From contig CAKRFY010000044.1 in NCBI GenBank assembly GCA_934320895.1, positions 1 to 17,883 on the forward strand: DNA of 17,883 bases. Reading direction: 5' to 3'. The stretch comes from an uncultured Lachnospiraceae bacterium (GTDB lineage Bacteria > Bacillota > Clostridia > Lachnospirales > Lachnospiraceae). Of the stretch, positions 14,649 through 17,883 are shown piece by piece. The stretch's first letter is position 1; each line of letters starts with the position of its first letter. Both the position numbers and the translations under genes were made by a program. Under the pieces are notes generated by a model. That model had not been told where the DNA came from, searched no databases, and worked only from the letters and a program-made list of their open reading frames with translations.

Positions 14649-15509
14649 ATGGCAGTAGATTATGCAGCATTAAAAAAAGGCGGATTTATGCGTCAGAAAC
14701 AGAAAAATAATTTTTCACTCAGATTACAGGTCGTAGGTGGAAATCTTACAGCAGAAAATCTTGTAAAGATTGCCGAAGTAGCTGAAAAATACGGAGATGG
14801 TCATGTACATCTCACATCAAGACAGAGTGTTGAGATTCCTTTTATCAAACTTGATGATGTTGATGAAGTAAAGGAAGAACTTGCAAAGGGCGGATGTAAG
14901 CCTGGTGTATGCGGACCTAGAGTTCGTACTATCACAGCCTGTCAGGGAAATCAGATATGTCCTGGTGGAAATATTGATTCATATGATATTGCAAAGAAGC
15001 TTGACAGCAGATATTATGCAAGAGAGCTTCCACACAAATTTAAATTTGGTGTAACAGGATGTCAGAATAACTGTCTTAAGGCAGAGGAGAATGATGTCGG
15101 AATCAAGGGAGCAGCTATCGTTTCATGGAAACAGGATGCCTGCATAAATTGTGGTGTATGTGAGAAAGCCTGCAGAGAGGGTGCTATCACTATAACAGAT
15201 GGTGTTGTTAAAGTTGACGAATCTAAGTGTAACTACTGTGGACGTTGTGCTAAAGCCTGTCCTACTGATGCATGGGATGTAAAGACAGGATATCTTGTAT
15301 CATTTGGTGGATTATTTGGAAACCACATTGTTAAAGGTCAGGAGTTGCTTCCAGTTGTTGATTCGGAAGAACAGCTTTTCAGAATTACTGATGCGGCTAT
15401 TCAGTTCTTTGATGACAATGCAAAACCAAGTGAGAGATTTAAGTTCACTTTGGAAAGAGTAGGATTAGATAAATTTGAAAAGGTTATAAAGGAGGCGTAC
15501 AATGGCTGA
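14649..15509 (+). CDS. Compact siroheme sulfite reductase with ferredoxin domain
   Basis: 286 residues; AAGGAG precedes the ATG by 7 bases. The N-terminal half is the sulfite/nitrite reductase fold (LRLQVVGGNLTAENL, HVHLTSRQSVEIPF), with the siroheme-[4Fe-4S] cysteines in ACQGNQIC (Cys98, Cys104) and GCQNNC (Cys138, Cys142). An inserted ferredoxin domain has two [4Fe-4S] motifs, CINCGVCEKAC (165-175) and CNYCGRCAKAC (194-204). It is about half the size of standard assimilatory enzymes and resembles small anaerobic Sir/AsrC-type proteins. It most likely reduces sulfite to sulfide using ferredoxin for the downstream carrier. Its 3' end overlaps the tusA-like gene by 8 bases. Nitrite is a possible alternative substrate. 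Confidence 0.87.
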   Translation: MAVDYAALKKGGFMRQKQKNNFSLRLQVVGGNLTAENLVKIAEVAEKYGDGHVHLTSRQSVEIPFIKLDDVDEVKEELAKGGCKPGVCGPRVRTITACQGNQICPGGNIDSYDIAKKLDSRYYARELPHKFKFGVTGCQNNCLKAEENDVGIKGAAIVSWKQDACINCGVCEKACREGAITITDGVVKVDESKCNYCGRCAKACPTDAWDVKTGYLVSFGGLFGNHIVKGQELLPVVDSEEQLFRITDAAIQFFDDNAKPSERFKFTLERVGLDKFEKVIKEAYNG

Positions 15510-15747
15510 TTTCGAGATTGATGAGAGAGTAGATATCACTGATGTGGTTTGTCCTATGACATTCGTTAAGGCAAAGGTAGCTATGGAAGAGATAGAAGTA
15601 GGACAGGTGCTCGCAGTTACGATGAACGAGGGTGAGCCGGTTCAGAATGTTCCAAGAAGTTTTAAGGAAGAAGGACAGCAGATTCTTAAACTTATTGACA
15701 ATGAAAATGGAACATATGACCTTATCGTTAAAAAGGTTGAGGAATAA
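15502..15747 (+). CDS. TusA-family sulfur-transfer protein
   Basis: 81 residues; its GGAGG and start codon lie inside the end of the sulfite reductase gene, so the two are coupled. It has the TusA pattern VDITDVVCPMTFVKAKVAME with Cys17 in CPMT (the classic motif is CPxP) and the family ending with a beta strand after GEPVQNVPRSFKEEGQQIL. TusA proteins carry persulfide sulfur on this cysteine to a partner. In this cluster it may pass reduced sulfur to the ThiS-like carrier, or bring sulfur from cysteine as an alternative to sulfite. A terminator-like hairpin follows at 15796. Confidence 0.87.
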   Translation: MADFEIDERVDITDVVCPMTFVKAKVAMEEIEVGQVLAVTMNEGEPVQNVPRSFKEEGQQILKLIDNENGTYDLIVKKVEE

Positions 15748-15760
15748 AAGCTGCTGCAAT

Positions 15761-15790
15761 CCCATTGACTTTAAATAAATGGGCAGTTTA
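15761..15790 (+). mobile_element. IS605-type right-end-like hairpin (fossil?)
   Basis: CCCATT (15761-15766) pairs with AATGGG (15778-15783), followed by CAGTTTAC (15784-15791). The order hairpin, AATGGG, (C/T)AGTT(C/T)AC closely matches the IS200/IS605 end at 48-77 (CCCATTG, CAATGGG, TAGTTCAC). No transposase or tnpB frame is next to it. It may be a solo end left by a lost element or a small palindromic derivative. Confidence 0.4.
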
Positions 15791-15795
15791 CAAAT

Positions 15796-15830
15796 AAAAA
15801 GCAAAGTGCTTAAGAATAAAGTTGCTTTTT
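15796..15830. terminator. AT-rich intrinsic terminator within sulfur cluster
   Basis: AAAAAGCAA (15796-15804) pairs with TTGCTTTTT (15822-15830), with possible inner pairing. It may end metY-sir-tusA transcripts in part, separating them from the downstream carrier genes, or reduce their level. Confidence 0.55.
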
Positions 15831-15854
15831 AAATTTTAAAGATAAAAATAAAAT

Positions 15855-15884
15855 GTGATATGTCATGTAAAAGTGGCATATCAC
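15855..15884 (+). other. Leader hairpin before thioredoxin gene
   Basis: GTGATATG (15855-15862) and CATATCAC (15877-15884) pair perfectly, and a U-G pair plus CA/TG extend the stem to 11 bp. It lies 10 bases before the AGGAGGG ribosome site. It could stabilise the processed mRNA or bind a regulator. No clear promoter is visible between it and the terminator upstream. Confidence 0.45.
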
Positions 15885-15905
15885 TCTAAAACAGGAGGGC
15901 GAAGA

Positions 15906-16223
15906 ATGGCAAAGAGAGTTTCTAAGGATGATTTTGAAAAGGAAGTATTACAGTCAGAACTTCCGGTAATTGTAGATTTTTACTCAGATTCATGTATTCC
16001 ATGTAAACAGCTTTCACCTATCCTCGGTGATATAGAAGATGATTACGAGGATAAAGCAAAAGTTGTAAAAGTAAATATCAACTTTGATGAAGAACTTATG
16101 GAGAAATATGAAGTCATGGCTTCGCCAACTCTTGTATTTTTTAAGGGTGGAGAGGAAAAAGACAGAACAAGAGGTCTTGTAAAGAAAGCTGAGATAGAAG
16201 AAAAGCTTGGTGCTTTACTTTAG
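15906..16223 (+). CDS. Thioredoxin with CIPC active site
   Basis: ATG at 15906 follows AGGAGGGCGAAGA; an upstream in-frame start at 15855 lies in the hairpin and was rejected. The 105-residue protein is a single thioredoxin domain with VIVDFYSDSCIPCKQLSPIL (Cys30, Cys33) and cis-Pro74 in MASPT. The motif is CIPC, and the usual tryptophan before it is replaced (SDSC rather than WAxWC). This departure from CGPC suggests a dedicated partner rather than general redox work. Its place between TusA and the sulfur carrier suggests it reduces a persulfide or disulfide in the sulfur relay, or recycles the sulfite-assimilation enzymes. Confidence 0.88.
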   Translation: MAKRVSKDDFEKEVLQSELPVIVDFYSDSCIPCKQLSPILGDIEDDYEDKAKVVKVNINFDEELMEKYEVMASPTLVFFKGGEEKDRTRGLVKKAEIEEKLGALL

Positions 16224-16329
16224 TACACATATGAAAATAATCGGGGAGAACTTTAAAATCAGGTCTATCCGTTAAAAATATAAGATAATAAAAAATAAAT
16301 ATAAATAGAGCAAATAGGAGGATTAAGAA

Positions 16330-16539
16330 ATGACGATTACAATAGCAGGCGAAAAGAAAGAATACGCAGAAGGAACAACTATTGCACAGATTATTGAAGC
16401 TGAAAAGGTAGAAAATCCACTTTATGTAACAGTTTCATTAAATGATGATTTTGTTGATAAAGATACATTTGATACAACAACAGTTAAAGAAGGAGATTCT
16501 ATTGAATTTCTTTATTTCATGGGAGGAGGAAGTTTTTAA
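16330..16539 (+). CDS. ThiS/MoaD-like sulfur carrier with masked C-terminus
   Basis: 69 residues with AGGAGGATTAAGAA before the ATG. It has the ubiquitin-like beta-grasp pattern of ThiS/MoaD (MTITIAGEKKEYAEGTTIAQ, VTVSLNDDFV, VKEGDSIEFLYF). The end is M-G-G-G-S-F: the di-glycine is followed by Ser68-Phe69, so the thiocarboxylate cannot form until these are cut off. The stop overlaps the start of the activating enzyme (TAATG), and a JAMM protease lies just beyond. This matches HcyS of Wolinella succinogenes, whose C-terminal extension is removed by HcyD. After maturation it would carry sulfur to MetY. Confidence 0.9.
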   Translation: MTITIAGEKKEYAEGTTIAQIIEAEKVENPLYVTVSLNDDFVDKDTFDTTTVKEGDSIEFLYFMGGGSF

Positions 16540-17345
16540 TGGCATTTACTAATGAACAGATGGAACGCTACTCAAGACATATCATCTTGCAGGAAGTAGG
16601 CGTTAAAGGACAGAAAAAGCTGTTAAACAGCAAGGTGCTTATCATCGGTGCAGGTGGACTTGGTGCTCCTGCCGCAATGTATCTTGCAGCAGCAGGTGTC
16701 GGTACTATCGGTATCGCAGATGCTGATGAGGTTGATCTTTCAAACCTTCAGCGTCAGATCATTCATGGAACTGCTGATGTAGGCAAGGCAAAAGTTAAGT
16801 CTGCAAAGGAGACAATGAATGCAATGAACCCTGATGTTACAGTAAATACATATCGTACATTTGTTACATCAGAAAATATCATGGATCTTATAAAAGATTA
16901 TGACTTTATTATTGACGGAACAGACAATTTCCCAGCAAAATTCCTTATCAATGATGCTTGTGTAATGGCAAAGAAACCATTTTCTCATGCAGGAATCATC
17001 AGATTTAAAGGTCAGCTCATGACTTATGTTCCGGGAGAAGGACCATGCTATCGTTGTGTATTCAAAAATCCACCTCCAAAGGATGCAGTTCCTACTTGTA
17101 AGCAGGCTGGTGTTATCGGTGCTATGGGCGGTGTTATCGGGAGCCTTCAGGCAATGGAAGCAATCAAATACATTATCGGTGTAGGTGACCTTCTTGTAGG
17201 AAAACTTCTTACATATGATGCACTCACAATGCAGTTTAGAACAGTTAAACTTCCAAAAGCTGACGGTAAATGTGCTGTCTGCGGTGACCATCCGACGATA
17301 ACAGAGCTTATTGATTACGAGCAGGCAGAGTGTGACGGTAAATAG
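16539..17345 (+). CDS. MoeB/ThiF-like carrier-activating enzyme (HcyF-like)
   Basis: 268 residues, the normal size for ThiF/MoeB without a rhodanese domain. It has an ATP-binding GAGGLG loop (37-42), DADEVDLSNLQRQ (Asp61 to Gln73), catalytic Asp129 in DGTDN, zinc cysteines in CYRC (170, 173) and CAVC (245, 248), and the possible catalytic Cys187 in PTCKQAG. It would adenylate the C-terminal glycine of the carrier for attack by sulfide. Translational overlap with the carrier gene indicates a dedicated pair. A role with ThiS or MoaD is possible, but no thiamine or molybdopterin genes are nearby. Confidence 0.92.
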   Translation: MAFTNEQMERYSRHIILQEVGVKGQKKLLNSKVLIIGAGGLGAPAAMYLAAAGVGTIGIADADEVDLSNLQRQIIHGTADVGKAKVKSAKETMNAMNPDVTVNTYRTFVTSENIMDLIKDYDFIIDGTDNFPAKFLINDACVMAKKPFSHAGIIRFKGQLMTYVPGEGPCYRCVFKNPPPKDAVPTCKQAGVIGAMGGVIGSLQAMEAIKYIIGVGDLLVGKLLTYDALTMQFRTVKLPKADGKCAVCGDHPTITELIDYEQAECDGK

Positions 17346-17437
17346 TATTGAGCAAAAGCAAATAGCTTTTATGGCAGGTGCAGATTTGAACTTTGCATCA
17401 CCACTTTGCAATGAGTTGCTCAGAAATGAGGAATAAT

Positions 17438-17854
17438 ATGCTTTTTTTAACAAAAAATGATTATGACAAGGTTTTAAAACATTGCGAAGCCGGACTTCCT
17501 GATGAGGCTTGTGGTCTTATCGGTGGAACAAAGGAAGGCAATGATAAATATATCAAGAAAGTTTATCTTCTTACAAACATTGACCATAGTAATGAGCATT
17601 TTTCAATGGATCCAAAAGAACAGCTTCAGGCTGTAAAGGATATGCGTCAGAATGGACTTGAACTTCTCGGAAACTTTCACTCTCATCCGGAATCACCGTC
17701 AAGACCATCTGAGGAAGATAAAAGACTTGCATATGATTCAAAAGTCAATTATCTCATCTTGTCTTTAATGGACAGAGAAAATCCTGTTCTCAAGGCATTT
17801 ATCATAGATGAAGAAAAAAATGTGACTATTGAAGAAATCAAGATAACAGAATAA
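17438..17854 (+). CDS. JAMM/Mec+-type metalloprotease (HcyD-like)
   Basis: ATG at 17438 follows GAGGAATAAT; the upstream in-frame extension has no ribosome site. The 138-residue protein carries the full JAMM motif: Glu23 in DEACGLIGG, His81 and His83 in NFHSHPESP, Ser91 and Asp94 in SEED. This is the zinc site of Mec+/RadC-like M67 peptidases. In Mycobacterium, Mec+ releases cysteine from CysO; in Wolinella, HcyD trims the carrier's C-terminus. Here the neighbour carrier ends GGG-Ser-Phe, so removal of Ser-Phe is the likely job. A separate role in freeing an amino acid product from the carrier remains possible. Confidence 0.9.
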   Translation: MLFLTKNDYDKVLKHCEAGLPDEACGLIGGTKEGNDKYIKKVYLLTNIDHSNEHFSMDPKEQLQAVKDMRQNGLELLGNFHSHPESPSRPSEEDKRLAYDSKVNYLILSLMDRENPVLKAFIIDEEKNVTIEEIKITE

Positions 17855-17856
17855 AC

Positions 17857-17876
17857 AGGCAAGCCGTAGGCTTACC
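17857..17876 (+). terminator. Possible terminator hairpin at window end
   Basis: GGCAAGCC pairs with GGCTTACC across GTA with one mismatch, just after the JAMM gene stop. Only a few bases follow, so the T-tract cannot be checked. Confidence 0.4.
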
Positions 17877-17883
17877 ATTAAAA

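Noticed and set aside
15855..16223. Longer thioredoxin start upstream
   Set aside because: The extra 17 residues come from the leader hairpin; the ATG at 15906 has a strong AGGAGG site and matches the family N-terminus.
16224..16329. Separate promoter for the sulfur carrier genes
   Set aside because: The gap is AT-rich with many TATAAT-like strings but no -35 at a fitting distance; read-through from the thioredoxin gene is simpler.

Overview
The window looks like chromosomal DNA from a low-GC, Gram-positive gut anaerobe of the Lachnospiraceae type. This rests on AGGAGG-type ribosome sites, AT-rich codon use, a GH31 glucosidase that matches residue for residue at key sites the enzyme I remember from Blautia (Ruminococcus) obeum, a CD1871A-type CXXC micro-protein, and an FnIII-like surface-protein remnant of a kind common in this family. 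The genus cannot be fixed from the sequence alone.

Layout. 1-77: 3' end of an IS200/IS605-type tnpB with its terminal hairpin. 101-421: small membrane-anchored protein with an Sm-like core. 577-2276 (minus): truncated LacI-type regulator overlapping a MATE exporter gene. 2470-4355 (minus): sensor kinase and OmpR-type response regulator. 4477-6479 (plus): divergent redox operon made of a 46-aa CXXC membrane peptide, a NapH-like polyferredoxin and a TlpA-like lipoprotein. 6529-7179: scar in which a second copy of the putP promoter and first 41 codons is joined to the 3' third of an rlmD-like gene. 7249-10298: AraC-type regulator divergent from a GH31 alpha-glucosidase. 10299-10770: terminator, dead FnIII-like fragment and a promoter. 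10771-10995: Lar-like zinc-ribbon protein. 11205-12725: intact putP. 12726-13398: gene-poor stretch with two palindromic mobile-type repeats, a possible HTH remnant and the metY promoter.

13399-17854 is the most interesting part. It is a run of seven plus-strand genes: PLP-dependent O-acetylhomoserine sulfhydrylase (MetY), a compact siroheme sulfite reductase with a ferredoxin domain, a TusA-like protein, a thioredoxin with a CIPC active site, a ThiS/MoaD-like sulfur carrier, a MoeB/ThiF-like activating enzyme, and a JAMM metalloprotease. The carrier ends in GGG-Ser-Phe, so its di-glycine is masked, and the cluster encodes a protease with a complete JAMM motif that could unmask it. The set matches the protein-thiocarboxylate route to homocysteine described in Wolinella succinogenes (HcyS/HcyF/HcyD with MetY and Sir). 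Here it appears in a Firmicute and carries added TusA and thioredoxin genes. The likely flow is sulfite to sulfide (Sir), sulfide to carrier thiocarboxylate (after JAMM trimming and E1 adenylation), and thiocarboxylate to homocysteine (MetY). No SAM riboswitch is visible upstream of metY; instead a perfect 18-bp palindrome overlaps the -10 box of a strong sigma-A promoter.

The other units are separate modules: drug export, envelope thiol redox with a two-component system alongside, alpha-glucoside breakdown, and sodium/proline uptake. Between them lie remnants of mobile elements and broken genes, which suggests this is a rearrangement-prone part of the chromosome.
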